Source: Gambelia wislizenii (Eukaryota; Chordata; Lepidosauria; Squamata; Crotaphytidae). From it: a DNA stretch of 64,000 nt. The notes below the pieces were generated by a model. It did no database searches and had not been told where the DNA came from. It worked only from the letters and a program-made list of their open reading frames with translations. Below, one piece after another: positions 23,808 to 35,378 of the stretch. How positions within the stretch are numbered: the first letter of the stretch is position 1; each line of letters opens with the position of its first letter. The translations under genes and the position numbers were made by a program. Location: positions 83,359,001 to 83,423,000 of the forward strand of contig JAUMIR010000004.1 in assembly GCA_030847615.1 (NCBI GenBank), in the 5' to 3' direction.

Positions 23808-24547
23808 TTGGTTTCTAGCAGCTGATTCTGCAGGCTGACTAACTTAAATATGGCTATTTGTGTAATAACCTCCATGGAGGAAATATTCAGGGAGGAACTA
23901 GCTGTGCAAAATTGAGCTTTTTTTCTTTCTTTGTATTACTCTCTACTGTGAAAACCAGAAAAAATGACCAGTTTTCTACATTTGAATCCCATCTTATTTT
24001 ACATAAGCCCTAAATTCTGCCGGAAATGGATGGGTGAAGTGCCTTGCCATAGCAGATAGGATTTCAGCACCTAAGGGCAGGAATGAATATCAGTTCTCAT
24101 GGGAACTGTGAGATCATCCCTTTAAGGGAATCAGTGGGATTTCTTTCCAATGAAATGGCTAACAAGTGGGAGAATTGCTTCTTTGGCTCTTTCACACAGT
24201 GAACTAAATAAAATGAGACAGTAGAGCTGGAACTGCAGAAGGAAGGAGAGGATGTCCCCTGCTTTTTTTGAGTATTGATTCCAATTCTGTATCATATGGG
24301 TGACTCTGTGTTGTATATTGTATTACAATTTGTGTGCATGTGTGTGTGTAACAAATTTGCATTTCTGTAAGAGATAAAAGTGCCTATATAATTGCTAAGA
24401 TTCAGGACCCATCTAGATGGATTTTAAAAAAACACACAGAAAATCTTTCTGGATAAGCCCTAAATCACACTGAGTTCAATGGTGCTTACACCCAGGTAAG
24501 TGGATTTAGGACTGTGGCCCAAGAAGATTGCATAAAATAGAATCTTA

Positions 24548-25073
24548 GGGCTTGTTTGCACGGAAAATTTACCCCATCTTGCCCCCATCTTGGAGCATTG
24601 TAGTGCTGACAATGCAGGGCTTTTGCCCCCAGGGAGCCCTCATGACCCCTGGGGCACAGACAGGGCTAAGACGGGTGGGGGGAAAGGCAGTCCCATTACA
24701 GCCTTTTAAAATAATACCTAGGAAAAACCCCATGGGCAAAAAATAAATCAGGCCCCATGTGACCACAGGAGCCCTATGGCATGCTGGGCTATCTCTGCAG
24801 CTGCCCTCTATTGTCACTCTTCTGCAGCATGAAGCAGCCTACAGCATGTGATGAAAGCTGATCACATACAGGGGGCCTTGGTCAAATGTTGCGGGCTGGT
24901 TTCCTGGTTTCAGAGAGAGTGAGGGAGGTGGCTGTGGTGACTGCAGCAACAGACCAATGTACCCGTCTTGACTTCTACCCGTTCTGTGCAGGAAACCAGG
25001 GAGGAACAAGCCTGATCCATGGGCAGGATATGCCAGCAGGGAAACAGCATATCTGGCCAGTGTAGATGAGCCC
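24548..25073. mobile_element. DNA element, GGGCTTGTCTAC family, TTA duplication
   Basis: The left end is GGGCTTGTTTGCACGGAAAA; the right end (reverse complement) is GGGCTCATCTACACTGGCC. Target duplication TTA at 24545-24547 and 25074-25076. 526 bp, no intact reading frame; the interior is GC-rich with CCCCATCTTGCCCCCATCTT. Confidence 0.75.
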
Positions 25074-25893
25074 TTAGTTGCTGTGTGTCCTTGTGGATCT
25101 CATTGCAGCCTTTTTAATGGGAGCCATGTCCAAAGACTGGAAGATGAGCTTTCATTTCTTGAATGAATTCAGACAAGCATATAGAGACAAGAAAGTTAAT
25201 ACTGTAAGTTAAATACCAAATAAACAGCAAATGAGTCTAGAAAATATTGCTCTATGTCTATATCATAATTTACAAAAACAAAAATGGCGAAGATCAGGAA
25301 AGGAAGGTGGTACTTCCCAATTGTTTCTGAGAAACTGAGTTTTATTGGGCGCTTTAAATATTCTTTGTTAAAAGCCTTGGTTTGTTTGACTGAGATTATT
25401 TTTAACTGAGCATTTGTCTTCAGTCTCTTACTTTCCTTTATTCTGCTGTGCTTATAGATTTTGGTAAGTCTTTGTTCCACAGAGGAATGCATGCTATTCA
25501 GTAGAGCTTGGAAGCATGACTTTGGAATGAAACAGTTCAGGTTTCTGTTGTCCTCCTTTTTTTGACTTTATTTTAAAAATTCATTTATAAAAATATTTCC
25601 TTTAAAAAAATCTAAATATAACATGCTACACAAATATCACAAAGGTTTCCATTTATTTGCAGATGATATAAAAGAGTGTTTTTAAGTTTTGGTAAAAATA
25701 GCTTAGAGCCCAGGCTTTTTCAGGGAAATCTGTTCCATGTTACAAACTATACTATATACGGTTTTTCTCTCTCTTTCCCCCATTTTCATTTCTTCTTATT
25801 TATCCCTGTCTATGGCTGTTTGGAAAAAAAATCTCTGATTTTGAATATTTGGTTTTCCCCTTCGTGTTTGATTTCAGGTAATGGAAGGAGGAA

Positions 25894-26790
25894 AGCCAGT
25901 GTGATGTAGTGGTTTGAACATTGGACTACGACTCTGGACACCAGGGTTCAAACCCCCACTCAGCCATGAAAACCCACTGGGTGACCTTGGGCAAGTCATG
26001 GGGTTGTCTAAATGATGAAAATACCTCTCAAAGAATTCACGAAGAATACCTGTTGTCCCAACCAGCTACGTTAGAGATTTGGCATTTTCGGAGGGAGGGG
26101 AGGACTCCATTTACAACTCATTAGGGGACTTCACGCTTTTCTGCAAAGTTGTGTTGTTGTTTTTTTACTGTGTGTTGTGTTGTTGTTTTTTTACTGTGCA
26201 GCGCTGCGCATCACCGGTCGTCTAAACGACCGACTGCAGACTCTGAGCCCAAAGGAAGTTGAAAGGTGACTGGTCCGTTGTGCAAGCGGGGGTAGGCCTT
26301 CCTGTTACTTGGTCAGGAAACATCATTTTGGCCTTCCAGAGGACCGAGTGTACACTGTATTACAGCGCAGGGGTGGATTTAAAAAAAAAAAAACAAGTGG
26401 AAGGTCTCCCTTCCACTTGTTTAAAGAAAGAGTTTTAAAAATGTGCAGCAAAAATTATTGGGGGGCCAAATAGTGGCCCATACTTGTTCATGACCACCAT
26501 CTTGATTCACAGGAAGAGGTCCATATGACTTCTTCTCCACACATTGCTTCACAGGCAACTTTTTTTTGAGAAAATCATGGAAGCAACAGGGAGTTGCTTT
26601 TAATGCCTGGTAATGCAACTCTACACGCTGTATTTCCTTTCATGTAGTCAATCCCATACTCTCTCAGCCACAGAGGAAGGCAATGGCAAACCCCCTCTGA
26701 TCAAATCTTGCCAAGATAACCCCATGATAGGTTCACCTTAAGGTCACCATAAGTCAAAAATGACTTGAAGGCAAACAATAACAATGAAAG
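25894..26790 (+). mobile_element. tRNA-derived SINE with Bov-B-like tail, split by a DNA transposon
   Basis: The 5' part, 25894-25999, is tRNA-related: GCCAGTGTGATGTAGTGGTT, with a pol III B-box-like GGTTCAAACC at 25944, then GGGTGACCTTGGGCAAGTCA. The 3' part resumes at about 26656: CTCTCAGCCACAGAGGAAGG, CAATGGCAAACCCCCTCTG, CACCATAAGTCAAAAATGAC and TTGAAGGCAAACAATAACAA. The tail is Bov-B-like, which fits the known Sauria-type SINEs mobilised by Bov-B. The 656-bp gap is a separate transposon (26000-26655). Confidence 0.85.
26000..26655. mobile_element. DNA transposon inserted in a SINE, GGGGTTGTCTA family
   Basis: The left end GGGGTTGTCTAAATGATGAA and right end (reverse complement) GGGATTGACTACATGAAAGG are inverted termini. 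Past the left terminus, CTCAAAGAATTCACGAAGAA parallels CTCAAAGAATTCGCCTAGAA in 37454-38601, so the two are relatives. The interior has a 7-bp-stem hairpin CGGTCGTCTAAACGACCG (about 26214-26231), a 24-bp tandem duplication (26149-26198), and a hairpin ACAAGTGGAAGG/CCTTCCACTTGT near 26393-26420. The flanks do not show a clean duplication. Confidence 0.7.
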
Positions 26791-26999
26791 GAGGTTGTCT
26801 GGAGAAAGGGACTCATCCAAGGCCTGTTGCTTTTATACAACCATGTTCTGTTGATAAATACCAGGAACCAGTTCTTGAAGTTTAGACTGGAGGCTGGGTT
26901 CCAACTTGCTGACATCTCCAATACCTTTTATATTGCAATTCAAAATGGTTGCCATTACAAATATTCACCATGCTGGTCAACAGTAAGCCCTATCTTCAA

Positions 27000-29400
27000 T
27001 GGTATGTCTACTTTTATTTGCTTATACAAGAAGATTCTAATTCAAGCAGTAAGAAAAGTACCGTACTTCATTGTCTCCAGCAGTGCAATATTCCATTTGC
27101 TCAGATCGTTAGCCACTGCTAATGGTTGAGGATTAACATAATACTACACTAAACAGATTCTGTGATGTATATTCTCAAAAATATACTTGAGGAACAAGTG
27201 TGGTATAGGTGTGCCTTTCCTGAAGGAAATGGGGATGAGTGAGAAATATGTCTGGTTCTTATATTGCTAAGAAATTTCTAACATTCACAACTTTCTTCAT
27301 AAGTTTAACAAAAAGAATTTGAGAGTAAAAACCTGTGGATGTGGGAGAAAGTAGCATGTACAGATTCACCCATCTAGGCATTGGGCTTTGATCCTTAGCT
27401 CTGTAGGTGAAAATCCAATTGTTAGTTCAAACTACAGTAGACTCACTGCATCATTGGAGTCATGATAAGCCAATACTTATGTACATTCTAATTAATTCAA
27501 TGGGTCTACTCAAGTTGGGACTAATAATTGGTTTAAAGCCAGGGGTAGGAGTTATGTATCCTTCCAGATGTTGGACAGCAAGTCCAAAACTCTAGGGATG
27601 CTGGGATTTACAGTACAACAACATTGGGGGTTTATGCATGATTCCCATGCCTGATTTAGGCCTAAAAGTCTGACTTCACATTCCTAAGTAGTTAACCATA
27701 TTTGTGGTGATGCATTAGGATTGTCACCTCTTTTTTTCTGACAATTCTGAATTAAGAATGTTACCTCACAGTTACCTCACCTTTATCAGCTACATGTTAG
27801 GCAGGTATAATGTGAACTTATCCAGTCTGGTGATAGCTGGATCAATTGATTTTTATCAGTGCTGATGGTTGAGAATGTGTGTTTAGTTGGTTCTTAATGA
27901 GAACTTATCAAAATTCACGAATGTCTTTGTGAATTTGACTTTTAAATCTTGAGATTTTTTTTAAAAGTGTGGAATAAAGCAAACCTGACAGATTCATCCA
28001 TCTCTACATGGAAACTGAAAACAATATTTTGACACCCAATGAGATTTTCTGAACTTAACCAAAAACAAACTCTGAATTCAGTCTTATGCTCTGCTGCAAT
28101 TGTAGCACAGTTCATATTGCCCAAGTGATTAAAGTGAACTGGGCTGCTTAAGTACCGTACTTTAAGTAAGTGAATATCAAACAAACTCACTTCAATCAAA
28201 ATATATTATTTCTAGTCTTCATGTCAAATTTCTCCACCAGTGGCCTCTGCAGGGAAGGTGCCTCACATACAGTATTTTTAGTGAATCCAATGCGGGGTTT
28301 TCTTTTGGCTTTGATTTACTAGTCAAGTAAAGTTCTTTTGTCAGCTGTAATCTAAAGTACATGAGACAACCCTCTCTGTTCATATGGTTTAATTGCTTCT
28401 CTCTAGATAGCAGGAATCAGGAGTGTATGTCTCTCTTACAGGGAATGCATTTTTACTAGGAAGCAAATATACAGATAAACTTGGATAGCTACAATCCAAC
28501 CTGGCATATTCCAGAGGCAGTGGACTCTCATGATCTGCAGCTGGCATAACTATTAGCTAGATGGCTGGGGATGATGGGAGCTTCCATCCATCTAGAGGAC
28601 ATCAGGTTGCAGAAGGCTGACCTAGTAGCAAGATGCAGATTTCAATGATAGCTGTGTCCAGTAACATGTTTGTAGATTTCCAAAAGTAGTAAAATAATCT
28701 GCCTAGTTTTGAAAACCTAGCCATTTTCTAGCATGACAGGTACTCCCATGCTTAGATTCAGCCGTCTCCAACCCTTCTTCTCTGACAATGATGATAGCTG
28801 TAGTTAGCACATTTAGAGCACACTAGGTTGTACAAGTCTGTTATATGTGATCAATGGAGTTGTTTCAAATGTCAAGAACCCATGTTTTGTAGTATAGGCA
28901 GGATTAGTCAGTAATGTCTCGGTAGTGCTCTTGTATTTCTGTGTGACATATGAAATATCTGTTTTGCTATTTTCCTTTAACATTTGAGGCCTGAATTTTC
29001 CTAGTGTTCCAATTTAGACTTACAGATTTCTGTTTGTTCCTGAAGTTGCATTGGCTCCAAGTAAAGTTGGGGTTTTGAGTTTGTGTAGTGCATCAGTGAC
29101 ATTCACACTATACCTATCAAGGCTTCACCTGTTTGTTTGTTTTTCCTTGAAGAAACTTATTCAGAAATTAATATTGGGCCATTTATCAAGTTGTCAGTTA
29201 CTCTGTACAATTTGTCTAATGTGGCCAGTGGAATAAACAAGGAAAAACAATTAGAGAGAGATTCACACTTTTTTGCTAAAGTCACATCAGCTTTGAAGAA
29301 ATTGTCTTAGTTTGACTGAAAAGTAACAGAAATTGGTACTGGCGTAATATCGTATATTATAGATGAAAAAGGACTTTAAACACTGTTAACATAAGCATCA
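27000..29400 (+). other. intron stretch, little recognised
   Basis: Only decayed MITE pieces near 27555-27630 and 28490-28625 are recognised. No gene or RNA seen. Confidence 0.4.
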
Positions 29401-29758
29401 AAGAACACAGTTTCCCCCAACATGGTTCCTTCCAGATGATTGGGACTGCAACTCTCATTAGCCCCAGGGAGCATGGCCAATGGTCAAGAATGATGCAGTC
29501 TGTAGACCTGTGCTACCTGGGAGCTTCCATGTCAGTGGGGCAGTCAATCCCCTCTTCATTTTAGTCCAAAATTTGAAGGTGTCAACCAGAGTGGTGAACT
29601 CTGTCTCCAAAATATGTTTAGCACCTTGGATAGATCCTTGAGAGTTCAGACTAAAACCCAGAATGGATTCAGTGCCACACTGACATAAAACCCACCTGTC
29701 ACCACTGCTGTAGGCCAAAACATCTAGAAAAAGATCTTCACTTTAAATTTAATTCTTG

Positions 29759-29981
29759 GGAGATTTTCACACTACACTGTTACAGTGTTACTATTCCATT
29801 TTAACTGCTCTGGCTTCCTCCTGTGGAATTCTGGGGTTTGTAGTTTAGTGAGGCCTAAGATCTCTCTGGCAGAGAGCTGTAAATGCCCCCCCTAAACTGC
29901 AAATCCCAGGATTCCAGAGGAGGCAGCCATAGCAAATAAAGTGGAATAGTAACATTATAACAGAGTAGTTTGAAAATCTCC
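29759..29981. mobile_element. palindromic MITE, ACTACAAATCCCAGGATTCC family, TTG flanks
   Basis: The left end GGAGATTTTCACACTACACT and right end (reverse complement) GGAGATTTTCAAACTACTCT are inverted repeats with TTG at 29756-29758 and 29982-29984. The first ten bases equal the terminus of the fold-back element at 8234. The core CTGCAAATCCCAGGATTCC is shared with the family. Confidence 0.7.
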
Positions 29982-30417
29982 TTGGTTTTTTACATTGCCT
30001 GGGAAGTTCCCCTTGCCTGGGATGTTCCCCTTGCCCTTGTTTAAGTGGTACCTTAATTATCAAAGCAAACATTTGCTGAAATAGAGACTTCTCTTTAAAC
30101 AAAATATTCTTTTCCTTCCCAGAATTTCTCCCCCTGAACAAAAGATTCAATCTCCTCTATCCAAACATTTCCTTCACATAAGATTGCTATTTTGAAGCAA
30201 CATATCCACCTTCACTTTAGTGTCATTCTCATACTCAACTTTTTTCATAGTCTTCAGGCTGCTCCATCCATTGACTTAAGATGATCTTCTGTGCTCCTTT
30301 GCAATTCTTTAATCACAAAAGTCAAATTGTCCAGATCTTTTTTCCTTTTCTTTATTGCCCTCAAAATGTTCCATTGTCACCTCAGCCAGTTGCTTCGCCA
30401 CTTGTTTAATATACTTA

Positions 30418-30722
30418 GGACTTTTTTGGACAAGCTAATTGTAGCGCTAGCAGCCTCGCCACGTTGCAAGGCTGCAGCGCTGCAGGGCATCCCTTTCGGA
30501 TGACGCCCGTCCCTGCCGGTACTGTTGCGGTACCGCAGGGACATTTGACTGTAATATTTTGGAGATTTTTACTCACGATCGTTGATTACAGTCAAATGTC
30601 CCTGTGGTACTGCAACAGTACCGGCAGGGATGGGCGTCATCTGAAAGGGACGCCCTGCAGCGTTGCAGCCTCGCAACGTGGTGAGGCTGCTAGCACTACA
30701 ATTAGCTTGTCCAAAAAAGTCC
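30418..30722. mobile_element. fold-back MITE with 138-bp arms and TTA target duplication
   Basis: 305 bp. The left arm 30418-30555 and right arm 30585-30722 are complementary around a 29-nt loop. The termini are GGACTTTTTTGGACAAGC, and TTA flanks both sides (30415-30417, 30723-30725). By reading, nine arm mismatches, all transitions, eight at CpG positions. PIF/Harbinger-like by the TTA duplication (tentative). It shares organisation, but not sequence, with 8234-8584. Confidence 0.85.
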
Positions 30723-30729
30723 TTAGCCT

Positions 30730-32540
30730 CTCATTTTCAATCTTCATTCAGTTCCCTTAGTCCCTATTTCACATCCATAACTTCATATCTCAAGTCTTTC
30801 ATCTCATCCAATAACATCTGGAAAGTTACTGCAACAAGCTCCATCTTCCCTATATCCAGCAATTAGAGGGTTAAAGGCAGACTGCTAATATTGGAGGTTT
30901 TATGATCTCAGGCTGTCTCCATAACTCTGATGCTACTGTCTGGTTTAGCTGTTGTTCATCTTATCTTCTTTTAAAAGTCAACCAATTGTTTTTTCATGCA
31001 GGAATAAGTTCCTTCAATAATATTTTCAAAATAAATCCAAATGGCCACATAAAAAACCTTATATCTTGACTTTATTTGGCTAAGCTTTAAGATTTTCGTT
31101 TTTAGCTTGAATCTTAAAAGTAGCCCTTTTTCAGCTTTTGTTTACAGAAAGAAGGGATCTTACTGAAGCTTTATTTTTACCACCAGAAGGAAGAACTCTC
31201 TTCATTTATAAATTAGCTATTTTAAGGTGATTAAGAAAGTGGAAAATTCACAGCCTTAGTGTCCTTTTAAGGCTGCATAAACAGGTTGAGCTTTGATGTT
31301 TATCCCAGGGCTTCTCGACACTCAAAACTTGCTCACTGTAAATTTGGTGATCTCCTGCAAGAAGCAATGATCACACTGTAAGCAGTCTCAGGTTCTCTCC
31401 TGGATCCAGAGATAGTTCTGCCTTCTAATTAGCCAGCTGTTCCACTGCTTAGCTTTCCCTGCCTCAGAAAGTGAGACAAAGAAGTCAGTCCACCATAGTC
31501 TCCTCCACCCAGAAGTCTCTGAAATGTTGGGAAGAGGGGGTTGAACAATGGACTCTCCCAATTTGATCTAAAGAAGTGTTCCTTCTTGTGATATATGCAT
31601 TTTGCCAGTTGTTGTCACCTCTGCATCCACTTATTCCATTATTTTGTAGGAGGGGTGAGTAGTAATTTCATGGCTCTGCACTAGGGTTCTTTCAAAGCCT
31701 TTTAACACTGGGGCCTCCTATAGTTTGATTGTTCTATAGTTTGAAGAGTAAATTTTCACCACTTTGGTTTTTTTTTTAAATGTATAGTTATAATACTATA
31801 GTGCAGAATTGCAGTTTCATTGATGCACTATAACTCTAAAAGAGAGGGGGAACAAAGAATGCCTTATTGTTGTGATATGTCTCAGAATTAAAAGGAAACC
31901 CATTTAAGATTGGGAATAAAATGTTGCACCTGATATGGGAATTGCCAGAAAATAGTCCAGTACAACAGAAACGTCATTTGAATTTATTTATTTTTTAAAA
32001 ATGAGAACTATAGCAACAAGTACCACAACTTCCCCAAAACATTTGCCTCATCTAGAGGAGCCCTACAGCTCCCATAATACCTCAGTCAACACTCCAATGC
32101 TTGCTGGTAGTTTCCAGGAGCTTAAGTCAAAGCTCTGCAAATAGCCACTGATATACCTCTCTGCTATGAACATCTCTGATCTCTGTAAATTTTTCTGAGC
32201 TGGTGGCTGTCCACACATTTTCTGCCAGTTTATTCAGTAGGTAATCTATGCATTGTATGAAGAACTAATTTCTTTTTACTGTCCTTTGGACCATGCAGAG
32301 ACTTACAGGAGACAAATTTCTCCCTGTTTTTATGTCTCTTTCTTTCCATTTTAAAGAACTGTATTATATTAAATTATTTAATTAAATAATTGAATTTAAT
32401 AATTGTATTATCACAACCTTTTTCAATTTTGTGCCCTCTAGATATTTTGCTCCACCATTGACTGTGTTCTCTGTAATTGATGGAGACTCTAGCCTCAAAT
32501 GTCTGCAGAACACCAGGTTGATGGATACTGCCCTCCTGTG
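30730..32540 (+). other. intron stretch, nothing recognised
   Basis: AT-rich sequence without an exon, tandem repeat or recognised element; a palindromic ATTAAATTATTTAATTAAAT run lies near 32370-32395. Confidence 0.4.
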
Positions 32541-32544
32541 TCTA

Positions 32545-32715
32545 TGGTTGCCAGGTTTTCCAAATAGAAATAAGGGACAGCCAAAATCCATGACATACAG
32601 GGTTGACAATCAGGAAGTAGCTATGAGCATCCCTTCTAATAAGGGACATCTGCCAGCCTTTCTGGTCTTCGAATAAGGGGTATCCCTTATAATAAGGAAC
32701 GCCTGCCAACCCTAA
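32545..32715 (-). repeat. repeat with CCCTTATTATAAGGG-type words
   Basis: Bounded by GGTTGCCAGGTTTTCC and CTGCCAACCC. It has several imperfect units with ATAAGGGACA, CCCTTCTAATAAGGGAC and ATCCCTTATAATAAGGAAC. In reverse complement it matches 61285-61465. Family unknown. Confidence 0.5.
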
Positions 32716-33189
32716 CTGTGCAAACGCACCTTTTCCTTTTCCTTTTCTTTTTCTAATCTAAAAAAATATTCAAGCCCTTTAGTGTGCCTGGCACCTTCTG
32801 TTACTGGGGATAAAACTATCCGAAATGTGCGCACTGACCAGCATTCCAACTATAGCCTTACAACAGAATTATATAAAGATATAATGACACTAGCTATTCT
32901 GTTTCCAATGAATTTCTTCATGATCTCAGGCATGGAATTTGCCTCTCTCTTTTTTTTTAACCTTCTGTTGCTTCATACTGAGCAGATGTTTTCATTAGCC
33001 TGTTTACCAAATAATAACCTCTATCTTTTTTTCCCTGGTCCATCACCCCCTGTTCAGAAATACAGTGTGTGACCGGGGAGGGGGCGCTAAGGTCTTCTTC
33101 CACAAAAATGTGCATATTTTATACTTATTTACATCAAAATGTCTTTGTTGATGAGTCACCTGGTTTGAAGATTGTTTTGGATTTCTTCA

Positions 33190-33300
33190 CACACACTTGC
33201 ACTTTTACCATCCTAAATAATTTAGCATCTTCTGCAATCTTGGCAACATTACCCTCTGATTCTAAACTGTTTGTGAATAACTTAAAACAATATCACTCCC
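33190..33300 (-). mobile_element. possible old CR1-like LINE fragment, antisense
   Basis: TTTAGCATCTTCTGCAATCT, TGGCAACATTACCCTCTG and TGTTTGTGAATAACTTAAAAC resemble the antisense CR1 segment that in other copies reads ...ATCTGCAAACTTGGC...TTTATGAATAA...AACAGC. Strongly decayed. Confidence 0.35.
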
Positions 33301-33395
33301 CCTACAGCTCCCTCAGAGAGGAAACCTATTGCATGCTTCCCTCCATTGTGAAAATATTCTGTGTAATTCCCTCCTTTTTGTTTTTTACCTGGTTG

Positions 33396-33640
33396 TGTGT
33401 GTATGTACCCTCAAGTCACCTGTGGACTTACGGTGACCCCATGAATTTCATGGGGTTTTCTCAGGCAAGGAATACTCAGAGGTGGTTTTGCTAGCTCCTT
33501 CCTCTGAAATATAGCTTACAGCACTGGGTATTTGTTGGCAGTCTCCCATCTAAGTACTAACCAAGGCTGACCCTGCTTAGCTTCCACGCTCAGACAAGTT
33601 CCAGTGCCTTTAGGGCATTTAGGCCTGCTGATCCATAACA
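33396..33640 (-). mobile_element. 5S-rRNA-derived SINE, antisense
   Basis: The antisense 5S part is CAGTCTCCCATCTAAGTACT, AACCAAGGCTGACCCTGCTT, AGCTTCCACGCTCAGACAAG, preceded by the antisense Bov-B-like tail ACCCTCAAGTCACCTGTGG and ACTTACGGTGACCCCATGAA. It keeps more of the 5' 5S region (down to AGGCCTGC near 33633) than the copy at 13564. Confidence 0.85.
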
Positions 33641-33994
33641 TAATCTTTTCTCTTATCCCATAACAGTTGTGTTTACTCAGAAGTATTTGGCATTGGGCTT
33701 TTATTCAAGGCTTTTTGGAAACAAATATATTACATCTAATCATGGATTGCCTACCTGCCTGTTTGCTGACAGTCTCAAGAAATCCTGTACATTAGCGAAA
33801 CTTAAGCAGAGCTTGGAAAAGTTACTTTCTGGACTACAACTTCTAGATTCCCCAGGCTAGCAGCCATACTTGTTAAAAAAAAACAAACCAACAACCCAGT
33901 GCTTCCACTTTCTGCTCTTAAATAAAGGCTGATCAGGAAGTAGAAATTAGGAACCAGAAGTCAGACCAGGTAGATAATTTTTGCTGCTCAATTA

Positions 33995-34216
33995 CCTTTT
34001 CACACTAGACAATTATAGCACTGTGTTTCCACTTTAACTGTCATGGCGGCACCCTATGGAATCCTGAGGGTTAGTAGTTTGGTTTGGTATTAGAGCTCTC
34101 TGGCCAAGAATCCTGAATGCCCCTTCCTAAACTACAAATCCCAGGATTCCATAAGATGGATCCATGGTAGTTAAACTGGAATATAGCATTACAATTGTAT
34201 AGTGTGAAAGTGCCCC
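33995..34216. mobile_element. palindromic MITE, ACTACAAATCCCAGGATTCC family
   Basis: TTTTCACACTAGACAATTAT, CACTTTAACTGTCATGG and CCTATGGAATCCTGAGGG on the left mirror AAACTACAAATCCCAGGATT, CCATGGTAGTTAAACTGGAA and TTGTATAGTGTGAAAGTGCC on the right. Confidence 0.65.
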
Positions 34217-34770
34217 AGGAAAATTCAAACCTAACATGGAATTATTTATATTGTGTAGACAAATATTCCCTAACTTGCTGCCCTCCAGATGTGCTGGGTA
34301 GCAATTCCTATTATCCACAGGTAAGTGTGTAGGTTATGGGATTATGACAACTCCCACTATCCACAGCAAGGTATGAGGATTATGGATGTTGTCTGTAGAG
34401 TGCCTGGTTGGAAGAAGACCTGTCTAGAAAAAAAAATCACAAAGATTTTTCTTGCAGCTGGAGGTGGGGGCAGGTTGAAGAAGGCTATGCCCACTTACAG
34501 TAAGTTTGACAGTTCAAAATCAGTTTAAAAAATAATCATTTTGACATTCTGTAAGACAGAATTATTCTATGTGTACAGTACATCCATCTGGTAACTAGTG
34601 GTAGAAGGGAGCTGAGAAGAGTTAGAAATAACAAAACTAACAGGTAGATCAGACTCTTCTGTTTAGATTATTTGTATTTCTTTAGCTCATGCTTTGGTAG
34701 CTAATTAATAGCTAAATGCTCCTTTGTCATGTTAAATTTTTGCAAAGTGAGTTCCCTAACCCTGTTTTTA

Positions 34771-35378
34771 GGGTGCATCTATACGATTAAAAAAAAAATC
34801 CATTTGGGGGTAAAAAATATGAATAGGCAGCCATTTGTATGCATATGATCCGCCTACATGATTTTTTACCCCCCTAAACTCCGTATGAGCCCCTTCCCCA
34901 GCTGGCTGGAGCAAGCAAGCCAAGTGGCAGTTTTAAATCTCCCACCACTTTTTTTTTTAATTTAAAAAGGTGCCTGCTTTGCGGACATTCGGTTTTCCCT
35001 ATTTACAAAGTAAAATAAAAATAAATATATATAAAATTCACGGGCTTACCGGACTCTCACTTAGCTGGGAATCCAACATGGCAGCCGCTCCCAATTCCCC
35101 TCCTTGCTAGCCCCACCCCCTCTACTAGGCCAGCCAATCAGATTACACTGCCTGTTCATATGTGTGCGAACGGGGTGTACAGACCATCAGCCATTCGAAC
35201 GGCTGTACGTATTTTATGCCGAGATCCGCTAATCCTCCCGAATGCCAAATCCACATAGTTTACGGGGGATTTGCTAGGCCCCCTTCTGAATGACACGTAT
35301 GAATCCGAACGGCTGTGTGTAAGGAAGAGCGATCTTCCGAATGGCGTACGTATTTTTTTTACCATGTAGACAGGACCC
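34771..35378. mobile_element. DNA element, GGGCTTGTCTAC-related termini, CpG-rich interior
   Basis: The left end GGGTGCATCTATACGATTAA and right end (reverse complement) GGGTCCTGTCTACATGGTAA, both followed by A-runs, are inverted repeats. The left flank is TTA and the right flank TAG, so only TA is shared. The interior holds two copies of CGAACGGCTGT (about 35195 and 35308) among many CpG sites, unlike the AT-rich surroundings. No intact gene. Confidence 0.6.

Noticed and set aside
25894..25970. tRNA gene
   Set aside because: Only A/B-box-like words are present, no cloverleaf; it is the head of a SINE.
33069..33494. 141-codon open frame
   Set aside because: It crosses an antisense CR1-like piece and the tail of an antisense SINE, so it is a chance frame.
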